From Candidatus Bathyanammoxibius amoris (GTDB taxonomy: Bacteria > Planctomycetota > Brocadiia > Brocadiales > Bathyanammoxibiaceae), in assembly GCA_024451685.1 (NCBI GenBank), contig JAMXCW010000018.1:1-36720 (forward strand): 36,720 bases of DNA, written 5' to 3'. The translations under genes and the position numbers were made by a program. Below the pieces are notes generated by a model. That model was given only the letters and a program-made list of their open reading frames with translations, ran no database searches and was not told the origin of the DNA. Positions 8,986 through 18,440 of the stretch are shown here, piece after piece (position 1 is the first letter of the stretch; every line of letters starts with the position of its first letter).

Positions 8986-11589
8986 CTATTTACCGCAACA
9001 TTGTTTATATTTCTTCCCGCTGCCGCAGGGACATGGCTGGTTCCTTCCCACCTTGGTGCCCACGCGGATGGGTTCTGTTGTCCGCTTCTCCTGTTCCGCG
9101 GTCGCGGTCGCAGCCTGCGGTTGCGGCTTTCTCTCCATGAGTGCCGCGTCTTGATAGACAAAGTTGTCGACATTCCACACCCTGTGTGCCATATGCGTGG
9201 GTTCTTTCTCAAGCTTTATCTTGAAGAGCAGGTCTGTCAACTCTTCCCTTATGGAGGCCATCATGCTCTGGAACATGCCCAGGGCCTCACGTTTGTATTC
9301 TATTTTGGGGTCTATCTGAGCGTAACCCCTGAGACCGATACCGCTCTTCAGGCTATCCATCGCGTAAAGATGGTCTTTCCACTTCGAGTCGACCTTTTCC
9401 AGGATGATGAACTGTTCGAGCTTTCTGATGTTGTCTTCCCCTATATCAAGCTCCCGCTGGTGATAAAGCTCAGTGGCTTTTCCCATGAGATGTTCTTCTA
9501 TGTCTTCCACCGACTTTCCGGCAAGTTCTTCGGGGGCGGGCTTTACGCCGAACTTCTGCTCAAACCATTTGGTCAGCTCCTCGGTGTCCCACTCGTCTTC
9601 ATTCTGTCCCGGCATATAGCGGTCCATCGAATCCAGCACATTGTCTTCGATCATTTTCAGGACGCTATCCCTCAGGTCCTTCCCCTCGAGGCAGTTCTGC
9701 CGCCACGTGTAGATGGTCTTACGCTGTTCGTCCATGACCTCGTCGTATTCCAGGAGGTGTTTTCGGATCTCGAAGTTGTGTTCCTCAACCTTCTTTTGGG
9801 CGCGCGCTATGGCGTTGGTGACCATGCCGTGTTCGATGGCCATCCCTTCCTCCAGGCCGAATTTCTGCAGGATTGAGCTTACCCTTTCTGAGGCGAAGAT
9901 GCGCATGAGGTCGTCATCAAGCGCGACGTAAAACCTCGAAGAGCCGGGGTCGCCCTGCCTGCCCGAACGTCCGCGCAGCTGGTTGTCAATACGTCTGGCC
10001 TCGTGCCTCTCCGTGCCCAGGACGTGGAGCCCGCCCCGCTCGGCCACTCCTTCGCCCAGGACGATGTCTGTGCCCCTGCCGGCCATGTTTGTGGATACGG
10101 TAACGTGACCCTCCTGGCCGGCCTTTGCTACGATGTGGGCCTCTCGCTCATGGTGTTTTGCGTTTAGAATCTCGTGCTCGATACCGCAGCGGTTCAGCTT
10201 TTCACTCAACATTTCAGATTTCTCTATGGAAGCGGTACCTACAAGGATGGGCCTGCCGGCCTTGTGTATCTCTGTTATCTCGTCCACAATGGCCGTCCAT
10301 TTTTCCTTCTGAGTTCGGTAGACCCGGTCAGGGGCATTATCACGCTTGAGGGGCTTGTTGGTGGGAACGGATACTACCTGCAGTCCGTATATTTTATCAA
10401 ATTCCATCGCCTCCGTGGTGGCGGTACCCGTCATACCCGCGAGTTTCTCGTACAGTCTGAAGTTGTTCTGGAGGGTGATGGTGGCGAGGGTCTGGTTTTC
10501 TTCTTTTATCTTCTGGTGTTCCTTGGCCTCTACTGCCTGATGCAGGCCGTCGCTCCATACCCTTCCTTCCATGAGCCGTCCGGTGAATTCGTCGACAATG
10601 ACCACCTGACCGTTTTTTATGATGTAGTCCGTGTCTCTTTTAAACAGGTGGTGGGCGCGCAGGGACTGCTCGATATGGTGTGGCCATTCCATGTTCTTCT
10701 CTGTGTATATACTCCCCACACCAAGCTGGTTCTCTACCGCCTCTATTCCCGCGTCGATGAGGTGGACCGTTTTTTCCTTCTCTTTTATATCAAAATGTTT
10801 ACCTTTCTTCAGCCGGCGTGCGATACGGTCGGCAATGTAGTACTGCTCGGTAGACTCCTCCGTGGGACCGGAGATTATGAGGGGGGTTCGGGCTTCGTCT
10901 ATGAGGATGCTGTCCACCTCGTCGATTATGGCGTAGTTGAGTTGTTTTTGCACCTGCTCTGCCGTGCTTGTGCGCATATTGTCTCTTAAATAATCAAAGC
11001 CGAACTCGTTATTTGTGCCATACGTGATATCACACTGGTAGGCGACCTTCTTTTCCGCATAGTCCTGGTCGTTCTGAATCGTGCCCGCTGACATGCCCAG
11101 GAACTCGAACACCGGGCCCATCCAGTCGCGGTCCCTCTTGGCCAGGTAATCGTTTACCGTTACTATGTGCACGCCCTTACCGGTGAGGGCGTTAAGGTAT
11201 GCGGGTAATATGGCGACCAGCGTCTTACCCTCGCCAGTGGCCATCTCTGAGATCTTGCCCTGATGGAGTACTATCCCGCCCAGGAGCTGTACGTCGAAGG
11301 GGCGCATGGTAAACGGCTCAATGTCGGGGTTCGGGGAGCGCGACACGCGGGCCGAGGCCTCTCTGGCCACGGCGAAGGCCTCCGGCAATAGGTCGTCCAG
11401 GGTCTCTCCATTGGCCAGCCTGTCCCTGAATTCACTGGTCTTTGCCCTGAGCTGGTCGTCTGAGAGGGCCTTTATCTTCGGCTCGAAAGAGTTTATCTGT
11501 TCCACTATGGGCCAGAGCTCCGCCAGGGCACGCTCGTTGGCCGAGCCGAAGACCTTATCTAGCCCCTTTGTTATGTAATCAAGTATCAT
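8986..11589 (-). CDS. secA: Preprotein translocase ATPase SecA
   Basis: SecA drives post-translational export through SecYEG. The 867-residue protein has the Walker A loop GEGKT (119-123), IIDEVDSILIDEARTPLIIS (the DEVD box), TNMAGRGTDIVLG and RGRSGRQGDPGSSRFY in the second helicase lobe, and the C-terminal zinc motif CPCGSGKKYKQCC (from residue 853) that binds SecB or ribosomes in other bacteria. The ATG at 11589 has GAGG about eight bases upstream and a good promoter (11607-11635). It is the first gene of the secA-waaA-metK-ahcY-DUF1015 operon, an uncommon grouping of export, lipopolysaccharide and methyl-cycle genes. Confidence 0.97.
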   Translation of the reverse strand: MILDYITKGLDKVFGSANERALAELWPIVEQINSFEPKIKALSDDQLRAKTSEFRDRLANGETLDDLLPEAFAVAREASARVSRSPNPDIEPFTMRPFDVQLLGGIVLHQGKISEMATGEGKTLVAILPAYLNALTGKGVHIVTVNDYLAKRDRDWMGPVFEFLGMSAGTIQNDQDYAEKKVAYQCDITYGTNNEFGFDYLRDNMRTSTAEQVQKQLNYAIIDEVDSILIDEARTPLIISGPTEESTEQYYIADRIARRLKKGKHFDIKEKEKTVHLIDAGIEAVENQLGVGSIYTEKNMEWPHHIEQSLRAHHLFKRDTDYIIKNGQVVIVDEFTGRLMEGRVWSDGLHQAVEAKEHQKIKEENQTLATITLQNNFRLYEKLAGMTGTATTEAMEFDKIYGLQVVSVPTNKPLKRDNAPDRVYRTQKEKWTAIVDEITEIHKAGRPILVGTASIEKSEMLSEKLNRCGIEHEILNAKHHEREAHIVAKAGQEGHVTVSTNMAGRGTDIVLGEGVAERGGLHVLGTERHEARRIDNQLRGRSGRQGDPGSSRFYVALDDDLMRIFASERVSSILQKFGLEEGMAIEHGMVTNAIARAQKKVEEHNFEIRKHLLEYDEVMDEQRKTIYTWRQNCLEGKDLRDSVLKMIEDNVLDSMDRYMPGQNEDEWDTEELTKWFEQKFGVKPAPEELAGKSVEDIEEHLMGKATELYHQRELDIGEDNIRKLEQFIILEKVDSKWKDHLYAMDSLKSGIGLRGYAQIDPKIEYKREALGMFQSMMASIREELTDLLFKIKLEKEPTHMAHRVWNVDNFVYQDAALMERKPQPQAATATAEQEKRTTEPIRVGTKVGRNQPCPCGSGKKYKQCCGK

Positions 11590-11606
11590 AATACTGCCTC
11601 AATGCT

Positions 11607-11635
11607 ATTATAATGCACCTTTTCGAAAATATCAA
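11607..11635 (-). promoter_or_regulatory. Sigma-70 promoter of the secA operon
   Basis: On the minus strand TTGATA (11630-11635), a 17-base spacer and TATAAT (11607-11612). Predicted transcription start near 11600, giving a leader of only about ten bases before the secA ATG at 11589. Confidence 0.75.
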
Positions 11636-11715
11636 AATGGAAGGTGAAGAAGCTACCGCACCTTTTTGCCGGCACGGATAGCGTGGCTGGTACGAAAAGC
11701 CGAGCGTATGGGGTG

Positions 11716-11733
11716 AAAAGGTGCCCTTGCACC
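11716..11733 (-). terminator. Possible terminator downstream of carB
   Basis: On the minus strand GGTGC (11729-11733), loop AAGG, GCACC (11720-11724), then TTTT (11716-11719). The stem is only five base pairs and the element lies about 160 bases after the carB stop, so the call is tentative. The 306-base gap 11590-11895 also holds the secA promoter and a 6-bp stem at 11869-11887, but no gene that I can support. Confidence 0.35.
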
Positions 11734-11895
11734 CTGCTTATAACCCGGTTCTTGTGTACTTATTTTCTCTTTTTAACAACATAAAGGTATAGCAAATTTT
11801 ATCCATTTAATCAGATTAGATTACAGGTGTCAAGGTGTTCTGTTTGTAGTGGTGTATGTAACGGGTATGTCAAGGCCACGTCTTGACCTACGGCT

Positions 11896-14800
11896 CTAGA
11901 CCGGGTTCGCCGTCAGAATTTCTCCAAACCCGGCATAATATTCCTGTAGAGATTTTACTTCAAGCGGTCCTTTGAGCATGGCCTCTATGCCTTTTGTAGC
12001 GGCGGAAGCACCGGAGAGGGTGGTAAAGTATGGTATGTGATGTACCAGTGCCGTCCGGCGGATGGAGTAAGAGTCTTTTTCGGCGACGTTCCCCTCTGTA
12101 GTGTTTATGACCAGTTGTATTTCACCCTTTTCCAGATAATCTACCACGTTGGGGCTGCCTTCGATGACTTTAAGGACGTCCTTGACGGGTAGGTTTGCCT
12201 GTGCGATTGCCCCGGCAGTGCCCCTGGTGGCCATTATCCGGAAGCCCAGCCTGTGTAGCGTCCTGGCAACCTCCACGGCCTGCGGCTTGTCTCTGTTCTT
12301 AACACTTACGAAGACCGTCCCCTTTGTGGGGAGGCAGCCGTCCTGTCCCATCTGGCTCTTCGCGTAGGCCCTGCCGAAGTCCTTGTCCAGCCCCATTACC
12401 TCGCCCGTTGACTTCATCTCAGGCCCCAGGACTGTGTCTGCACCGGGGAATTTTATGAAAGGCAGAATCGCTTCTTTAACGGCGGTGTAAGGGAACTTCT
12501 GCCGTGGCTGCAGGTCCATCTCGCTTAGGGTTACGCCCATGGCGGCCTTGGTTGCCACCTTAGCGAGCGGTATACCGATGGCCTTGCTCACAAAGGGCAC
12601 GGTCCGGGATGCCCTCGGATTTACCTCCAGCACAAAGACCTCGTCGTCCTTGACGGCGTACTGTATGTTAATCAAACCCCTCACGTCCAGTTCGAGTGCG
12701 AGGAGCCTGGTCTGCCTCTCCAGCTCTTCCAGTATGCTGTCTTTGAGTGAATGAGGCGGTATGACGCAGGAGCTGTCTCCCGAGTGAATGCCCGCCGCCT
12801 CTATATGTTCCATGATCCCGCCGATGAGTATGTCTTTCCCGTCGGCCACGGCGTCAACGTCAATCTCCACCGCGTCTTCAAGAAACTTGTCTACCAGGAC
12901 GGGATGGCTTGGCGAGGCCTCTGTCGCCCGATGGATGTATTTCTCAAGAGATTCCCTGTCAAACACCACCTGCATTGAGCGGCCGCCGAGTACATAGGAC
13001 GGCCTCAGCAGGATCGGATACCCGAGGGTCTCGGTTATCTCAATGGCCTCTTCCAGCGAGCGGGCGCACCCGTTGTCGGGCTGCTTCAGATCCAGCTTTC
13101 TAAGGAGTTGGGTAAACCGCTCCCTGTCCTCCGCGCGGTCGATGCTGTCGGGGGACGTCCCCAATATCTTGATGCCTTCTCTTTCTAGTGGGATTGCGAG
13201 CTTAAGGGGCGTCTGTCCACCGAACTGTACAATCACGCCCAGGGGCCTTTCCTTTGCTGCTATCTCCAGGAAATCTTCCAGGGTCAGGGGCTCGAAGTAA
13301 AGCCTGTCGGAGGTGTCGTAGTCGGTGCTTACCGTCTCCGGGTTACAGTTAACCATGATAGTTTCGTAACCAAGCTCCTTAAGCGCCATCACCGAGTGTA
13401 CACAGCAGTAGTCGAACTCTATGCCCTGCCCTATACGGTTTGGACCGCTGCCGAGGATTATAACCTTCTTTTTATCGGTAGGTTCCGCCTCGCACTCTGT
13501 CTCATAGGTGGAGTAGAGGTACGGGGTGTAGGCCCTGAACTCTGCGGCGCAGGTGTCAACACGCTTGAAGACGGGTCTTATACCGTGTTTTTGCCGCAGG
13601 GTCCTGACGGCGTCCTCCGTCGAGCCTGTAAGCCGGGCAAGGCGGCAGTCCGATATGCCGGCGCCCTTCGCCGCCAGCAGGGCCTCAGGGTCAGAAATCC
13701 CCCCGGCCTTCACGTTTTCTTCTATGCTTATTACCTCTTTTATGTTGTTTAGGAACCACGGGTCTATCTTTGTCAGGGCGTACAGCTCGTCTACGCCGAT
13801 GCCCGTCCTGAGACCCTCTGCCACGTACCAGAGCCTGTCCCATGTAGGCGCTGCCAGGTGCTCTCTGATGGCGGTCTTTTTCCGGTCGTCCGTCATGCCC
13901 TCGAAAAGTTCCAGCGTTAACCCGTAAATGTCTATCTCCAAAGACCTTATGGCCTTACCCAGCGATTCCTTAAACGTGCGCCCGATGGCCATCACCTCAC
14001 CCACCGACTTCATCTGTGTGGTGAGTGTTTCATCGGTCTCCGGGAACTTCTCGAAGTTGAACCGCGGGTATTTCACCACACAGTAGTCTATCGTAGGCTC
14101 GAAAGCGGCCGGGGTGTAGCGTGTGATGTCGTTGGGTATCTCGTCCAGGGTGTATCCGACCGCGAGTTTTGCCGCTATCTTCGCAATGGGGAAGCCGGTG
14201 GCCTTGGACGCAAGCGCGGAACTGCGCGACACCCTGGGGTTCATCTCGATGGCCAGCATCTCGCCGGTATCCGGATTGACGGCAAACTGTATGTTGGACC
14301 CTCCCGTGTCTACTCCTATCTCCCTGATAATCTTTATCGCGGCGTCCCGCATGTGCTGATACTCACTGTCAGTGAGGGTCTGGGCGGGGGCTACCGTGAT
14401 GCTGTCGCCGGTATGGACGCCCATCGGGTCAAGGTTTTCGATAGAGCAGATGATTACCACGTTGTCCCGTACGTCCCTCATCACCTCCAGCTCGTATTCC
14501 TTCCATCCCAGGACGGAGCGTTCTATAAGGACCTCATGGACGGGGCTGAGGTCGAGCGCGTGCTTGATAAGTTCTTTATACTCTTTCATGTTTCTGGCGA
14601 TGTTACTACCCGCGCCGCCCAGGGTGAAGGACGGGCGTATTATGGCGGGGAAACCTATTTGCCCGACGGCATCTACCGCTTCTTCTATAGACTTTACGTA
14701 TATACTTTCCGGCACGCCGACGCCTACCCGCCTCATGGCCTCCTTGAAGAGGCCGCGGTCCTCTGCCTTCTTTATGGCGTCGAGCCCCGCGCCAATCAGT

Positions 14801-15141
14801 TCCACGTTGTGCTTCTTTAGCGCTCCCGATTCTGCCAGTGTTACCGCGAGGTTAAGGGCCGTCTGCCCGCCAATCGTGGGCAGGAGTGCCTGAGGCCGCT
14901 CTTTTTTGATAATCCGTTCCAGTATGTCCGGCACAAGCGGTTCTACATATGTGGCGTCCGCCAGCTCCGGGTCTGTCATGATGGTGGCCGGGTTGGAGTT
15001 GACCAGCACTATATGGAAGCCCTCTTCCTTCAGGGCCTTACATGCCTGTGTGCCGGAGTAGTCGAACTCGCACGCCTGCCCGATAACGATAGGCCCGGAA
15101 CCTATTATCAGTATTTTCTCTATGTCAGTTCGTTTCGGCAT
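11896..15141 (-). CDS. carB: Carbamoyl-phosphate synthase large chain
   Basis: CarB makes carbamoyl phosphate from bicarbonate, two ATP and ammonia channelled from CarA, for pyrimidines and arginine. At 1081 residues it has the full length. Two ATP-grasp halves are visible: the first opens with [20 protein letters not shown] (residues 10-29), the second with [20 protein letters not shown] near residue 557, followed by [20 protein letters not shown]. The C-terminal allosteric (MGS-like) domain is present ([20 protein letters not shown]). The ATG at 15141 has only a weak A-rich ribosome-binding site. It follows carA after a 137-base gap that contains a large inverted repeat. Confidence 0.97.
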   Translation of the reverse strand: MPKRTDIEKILIIGSGPIVIGQACEFDYSGTQACKALKEEGFHIVLVNSNPATIMTDPELADATYVEPLVPDILERIIKKERPQALLPTIGGQTALNLAVTLAESGALKKHNVELIGAGLDAIKKAEDRGLFKEAMRRVGVGVPESIYVKSIEEAVDAVGQIGFPAIIRPSFTLGGAGSNIARNMKEYKELIKHALDLSPVHEVLIERSVLGWKEYELEVMRDVRDNVVIICSIENLDPMGVHTGDSITVAPAQTLTDSEYQHMRDAAIKIIREIGVDTGGSNIQFAVNPDTGEMLAIEMNPRVSRSSALASKATGFPIAKIAAKLAVGYTLDEIPNDITRYTPAAFEPTIDYCVVKYPRFNFEKFPETDETLTTQMKSVGEVMAIGRTFKESLGKAIRSLEIDIYGLTLELFEGMTDDRKKTAIREHLAAPTWDRLWYVAEGLRTGIGVDELYALTKIDPWFLNNIKEVISIEENVKAGGISDPEALLAAKGAGISDCRLARLTGSTEDAVRTLRQKHGIRPVFKRVDTCAAEFRAYTPYLYSTYETECEAEPTDKKKVIILGSGPNRIGQGIEFDYCCVHSVMALKELGYETIMVNCNPETVSTDYDTSDRLYFEPLTLEDFLEIAAKERPLGVIVQFGGQTPLKLAIPLEREGIKILGTSPDSIDRAEDRERFTQLLRKLDLKQPDNGCARSLEEAIEITETLGYPILLRPSYVLGGRSMQVVFDRESLEKYIHRATEASPSHPVLVDKFLEDAVEIDVDAVADGKDILIGGIMEHIEAAGIHSGDSSCVIPPHSLKDSILEELERQTRLLALELDVRGLINIQYAVKDDEVFVLEVNPRASRTVPFVSKAIGIPLAKVATKAAMGVTLSEMDLQPRQKFPYTAVKEAILPFIKFPGADTVLGPEMKSTGEVMGLDKDFGRAYAKSQMGQDGCLPTKGTVFVSVKNRDKPQAVEVARTLHRLGFRIMATRGTAGAIAQANLPVKDVLKVIEGSPNVVDYLEKGEIQLVINTTEGNVAEKDSYSIRRTALVHHIPYFTTLSGASAATKGIEAMLKGPLEVKSLQEYYAGFGEILTANPV

Positions 15142-15160
15142 TTCTTTTTTAATTTATGCT

Positions 15161-15209
15161 GTAGTGGCAGAGCTTGCTCTGCATAGTGTCGAGCAAGCTT
15201 GACCACTAC
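15161..15209. repeat. Nested inverted repeat between carA and carB
   Basis: Outer arms GTAGTGG (15161-15167) and CCACTAC (15203-15209) enclose a perfect palindrome GCAGAGC-TT-GCTCTGC (15167-15182) and a copy of the AGCAAGCTTG motif (15192-15201). This looks like a REP or miniature inverted-repeat element. It would form a strong hairpin in the carA-carB mRNA. Confidence 0.6.
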
Positions 15210-15278
15210 AAAAAATTTATTGGGTACCCTAGGGTCATACCCAGGGCATGATTTATCTGGCACGCTATATTTCGTGTC

Positions 15279-16409
15279 TTATTGTTTCTTTACCATCTCC
15301 ATAAACTTCTCGAACATATACCCCGCGTCGTGGGGGCCGGGGGAGGCCTCGGGGTGGTGCTGGACGGAGAACGCGGGCACGTCCAGACACCGCAGCCCCT
15401 CGACGGATTTATCGTTTAGGTTTGTGTGGCTTACCTCCACCCTCCCGAACGGCGTGTCAGACGCGCCGCCGTCAGCCTCAACCGCGAATGAATGGTTCTG
15501 CGTGGTGATTTCAACCTTCCGCGTGGAGAGGTCCATGACGGGGTGGTTGCCGCCGTGGTGGCCGAATTTGAGCTTATACGTCTTGAGTCCCAGCGCAAGC
15601 GCCATGAGCTGGTGTCCCAGGCATATGCCCATGACGGGTTTTTTGCCGAGCAGCCCCCTGACGTTTTCTATCATGTACGGGACGGCTCCCGGGTCGCCGG
15701 GACCGTTTGATATGAGGATGCCGTCGGGTTCCATAGAAAGTACGGCTCCGGGACCGGTTGTGGCGGGGACGACCGTGACCCTCGCCCCAAGCCGTTCCAG
15801 GCTCCGGGGGATATTGTATTTTACGCCGCAGTCGTAGACGACTATGTGATATACGGGAGCGACCCGCCGGGCCGCCCCCGCAGATGTCTTTGAGACGGAA
15901 TCCCAGCCGTAGACCCCTGAGGTGGTGACCTCTTTAACCAGGTCACGTCCCGGAAGCCCGGGTGTTTCTTTCGCCTTGGCATGCAGACTCTCAGGGTCGA
16001 GGTCTTTGGTGGATATGACGCCGACCTGTTCGCCGTGGTCCCGTATATGCCGGGTGAGAGAGCGTGTGTCGAGGCCCTGGATACCCACGATACGGTGGGC
16101 CTTCAGTAATTCGGCAAGGTTTGTCCTGGAGCGCCAGTTGCTCGGGTAAGGGCAGTACTCCTTGACTATAAAACCGCTGAGGTATAGCCGGGAGGATTCG
16201 TTATCTTCGAGGTTAACGCCGTAGTTTCCTATGAGCGGGTAGGTAAGGGTGACGATCTGGCCCTTGTAGGAGGGGTCGGTCAGGACCTCTTGGTACCCCG
16301 TGATGCCGGTATTAAAAATAACTTCCCCGCTGGTCTCTCCCTCGGCTCCAAAAGGCCATCCTTTATAAAGGGCGCCATCGGCGAGTACTAGTAGGGCCCT
16401 TTTTTTCAT
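15279..16409 (-). CDS. carA: Carbamoyl-phosphate synthase small chain (glutaminase)
   Basis: CarA hydrolyses glutamine and passes ammonia to CarB. The 376-residue protein has the CPSase N-terminal domain (GEVIFNTGITGYQEVLTDPS, residues 28-47) and a class I glutamine amidotransferase domain with SNGPGDP (234-240), the nucleophile C263 in GICLGHQ, and the His/Glu pair in QHHPEASPGPHD (350-361). The length is normal. The ATG at 16409 has no clear Shine-Dalgarno sequence. It is transcribed divergently from pgsA and precedes carB on the same strand. Confidence 0.96.
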   Translation of the reverse strand: MKKRALLVLADGALYKGWPFGAEGETSGEVIFNTGITGYQEVLTDPSYKGQIVTLTYPLIGNYGVNLEDNESSRLYLSGFIVKEYCPYPSNWRSRTNLAELLKAHRIVGIQGLDTRSLTRHIRDHGEQVGVISTKDLDPESLHAKAKETPGLPGRDLVKEVTTSGVYGWDSVSKTSAGAARRVAPVYHIVVYDCGVKYNIPRSLERLGARVTVVPATTGPGAVLSMEPDGILISNGPGDPGAVPYMIENVRGLLGKKPVMGICLGHQLMALALGLKTYKLKFGHHGGNHPVMDLSTRKVEITTQNHSFAVEADGGASDTPFGRVEVSHTNLNDKSVEGLRCLDVPAFSVQHHPEASPGPHDAGYMFEKFMEMVKKQ

Positions 16410-16450
16410 ACCGTTATACTATGGGGGCTTATCATATCCGAATTTCGTTC

Positions 16451-16479
16451 ATACTATCTCTGGCGGGCGTTTCTGTCAA
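16451..16479 (-). promoter_or_regulatory. Probable carA promoter
   Basis: On the minus strand TTGACA (16474-16479), a 17-base spacer and TAGTAT (16451-16456). The start would be near 16445, about 36 bases before the carA ATG. Its -35 box is only 14 bases from that of the divergent pgsA promoter. Confidence 0.55.
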
Positions 16480-16493
16480 GAACAGGTTTTCCC

Positions 16494-16523
16494 TTGACAG
16501 CTTGTGCCGTCTTGATGTTTAAT
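16494..16523 (+). promoter_or_regulatory. Promoter of the pgsA-ribBA unit
   Basis: TTGACA (16494-16499), an 18-base spacer and TTTAAT (16518-16523). The same arrangement (CCCTTGACA, 18 bases, TTTAAT) recurs upstream of the ricT gene at 33192-33221. Confidence 0.65.
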
Positions 16524-16580
16524 TACAAGTGTGTATCGTGATAAGAATTAAGGCTTTAGGACCTTTCTTGCGAGTACTTC

Positions 16581-17177
16581 ATGACATTAGCCAACAAGGT
16601 TACAATAGGTCGGATTCTTCTCACGCCGATTCTCATTATAGCCCTCTTTGAGGCCACGAACGCCGAGTGGTGGCGTTATCTGGCGGCCAGCCTCCTCTTT
16701 GTGGTCGGGATAGGGGACGCCGTCGACGGTTACCTGGCGAAGAAGAGAAATGAGGAAACGGAGCTAGGCAAGTTCCTTGACCCGATAGCGGACAAGTTTG
16801 TAGTAATAAGTCTGTGTCTAATATTGTATTCTCATTTCTGGGTGGGGCCGCACCTCCCGTTCTGGTTGTTTGCCGTTATACTGTTCAGAGAAATCTTTGT
16901 CGTCGGCGGATTCTTGTCGCTGTCTTTTGCCAACATTAAGCCGAATCCCTGGCCGTGTTTGATGGGTCGCGTAAATAACAACGTGCAGCATGTAATGTAT
17001 GGTTTTGTTATTGTGGGAAACGTTATGCCCGATATCGCAACTAAGCTGATTCAATTTAGTGTGGGGATTACCTGTATTGTCTCTCTTCTTGCGTATATGT
17101 GGCTCTTTTTTGATATTCTTAAACAGCGTCAGAGTGTTAAGGCGGGCGTGAACCAGAGCGTCCAGGAAGTGACTTGA
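16581..17177 (+). CDS. pgsA: CDP-alcohol phosphatidyltransferase, probably phosphatidylglycerophosphate synthase
   Basis: The 198-residue membrane protein carries the family signature DAVDGYLAKKRNEETELGKF (residues ~46-65) followed by LDPIAD, fitting D-x2-DG-x2-A-x9-G-x3-D-x3-D with Lys after the Ala. It has about five hydrophobic helices and begins MTLANKVTIGRILLTP, as PgsA proteins do. The usual reaction joins CDP-diacylglycerol and glycerol 3-phosphate at the inner membrane. Another CDP-alcohol transferase (for example cardiolipin or phosphatidylinositol-phosphate synthase) cannot be excluded on sequence alone. ribBA follows 14 bases later, so the two are probably one transcript. Confidence 0.82.
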   Translation: MTLANKVTIGRILLTPILIIALFEATNAEWWRYLAASLLFVVGIGDAVDGYLAKKRNEETELGKFLDPIADKFVVISLCLILYSHFWVGPHLPFWLFAVILFREIFVVGGFLSLSFANIKPNPWPCLMGRVNNNVQHVMYGFVIVGNVMPDIATKLIQFSVGITCIVSLLAYMWLFFDILKQRQSVKAGVNQSVQEVT

Positions 17178-17191
17178 GAGGAGTTTTGTAA

Positions 17192-18424
17192 ATGACGTAC
17201 AGTTCTATCCCATCGATTTTAAAGGACCTCAAGCATGGTAAGATGGTTGTCGTTGTGGATGATGCCAACAGGGAGGACGAAGGCGACCTTACAATGGCAG
17301 CCGAAAAGGTCACTCCTGACGCGGTAAACTTTATGCTTAACCATGCCCGCGGTATTATTTGTCTTGCCATGTCAGAAGAGATGGCCGAGTCGCTGGACCT
17401 TCCGCCGATGGTTACCAATAACAACGCGAAGTTTAAGACGCCGTTTACGGTGTCGATAGATGCCAGGAAGGGCATAACGACGGGTGTCTCCGTTGAAGAC
17501 CGGGCCACGACGATAAAGATGGCGGTGAGTAAAGATTGCAAGCCCGAAGACCTGGTAAGGCCCGGGCACGTATTTCCACTCAGGGGCCGGCGTGGAGGCG
17601 TGCTGGTAAGGACGGGGCATACCGAGGGCGCCGTAGACCTGGTCAGGCTGGCCGGTCTTCGTCACTCCGCGGTTATCTGTGAGATTATGGCCCCGGACGG
17701 AAAGATGGCCAAACTCACAGGGCTGAAGAAGTTTGCCGAAGAACACAAAATAAAAATATGTACAATCGCCGATATAATCAAGTACCGCCATGAGAAGGAG
17801 CGTCTTATCAAGAAAAAGGTTTCGGTGAAGCTGCCTACCGTCTACGGTGATTTTACGGTGCATCTCTACCGTTCGCAGGTTGACGAGTACCTGCACCTGG
17901 CTTTCTGTAAGGGTGATATCGGAATGGAGGGCGATAGCCCCGCGCCCCAGCACGACGAGCCCGTATTGGTGCGAGTGCATGATGAGTGTCTCACGGGCGA
18001 CATATTCGGGTCTCTGAAGTGTGACTGCGGTGAGCAGCTGCATAACGCCCTGAAGATAATCCAGAAGGAGGGCAAGGGCGTTTTACTGTACATGCGGCAG
18101 GAAGGCAGGGGTATCGGCCTGGAGAACAAGTTGCAGGCATACGCCCTGCAGGAAAAAGAGGACCTGGATACCGTAGAGGCGAATGAAAAACTGGGCTTCC
18201 TTGCAGACAAAAGGGACTATGGCATTGGCGCTCAGATACTCAGAGACCTGGGGATAACCAAGATGAGACTTTTATCCAACAACCCCAGGAAGTTCAAGGG
18301 GCTTGCGGGTTACGGGCTGGAGATTGTAGAGAGGGTGCCCATCGTCGTTGCCCCGACGAAAGATAACATACGGTATCTGCAGACAAAGAAGAATAAACTG
18401 GGTCATTTAATAGACGTGGTCTAG
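17192..18424 (+). CDS. ribBA: Bifunctional 3,4-dihydroxy-2-butanone-4-phosphate synthase / GTP cyclohydrolase II
   Basis: RibBA supplies both precursors of riboflavin. The N-terminal DHBP synthase half (1-~205) has the acidic loop DDANREDEGDLTMAAEKV (23-40) and RTGHTEGAVDL (140-150). The GTP cyclohydrolase II half (~206-410) has the zinc cysteines C266, C277 and C279 in CLTGDIFGSLKCDCG, then YMRQEGRGIGLENKLQAYAL. Length 410 is normal, and both active sites look intact. GAGGAG lies nine bases before the ATG. No FMN riboswitch is visible upstream, so control of riboflavin synthesis is not obvious here. It is followed by a ferritin-like gene 16 bases later. Confidence 0.96.
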   Translation: MTYSSIPSILKDLKHGKMVVVVDDANREDEGDLTMAAEKVTPDAVNFMLNHARGIICLAMSEEMAESLDLPPMVTNNNAKFKTPFTVSIDARKGITTGVSVEDRATTIKMAVSKDCKPEDLVRPGHVFPLRGRRGGVLVRTGHTEGAVDLVRLAGLRHSAVICEIMAPDGKMAKLTGLKKFAEEHKIKICTIADIIKYRHEKERLIKKKVSVKLPTVYGDFTVHLYRSQVDEYLHLAFCKGDIGMEGDSPAPQHDEPVLVRVHDECLTGDIFGSLKCDCGEQLHNALKIIQKEGKGVLLYMRQEGRGIGLENKLQAYALQEKEDLDTVEANEKLGFLADKRDYGIGAQILRDLGITKMRLLSNNPRKFKGLAGYGLEIVERVPIVVAPTKDNIRYLQTKKNKLGHLIDVV

Positions 18425-18440
18425 GGGGGAGGAGGGAAAC

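Noticed and set aside
10174-10989. 271-codon open frame opposite secA
   Set aside because: Antisense shadow of a highly conserved gene, no motif and no ribosome-binding site.
16410-17191. FMN riboswitch upstream of ribBA or ribH
   Set aside because: I could not find the conserved RFN-box sequences near either gene.
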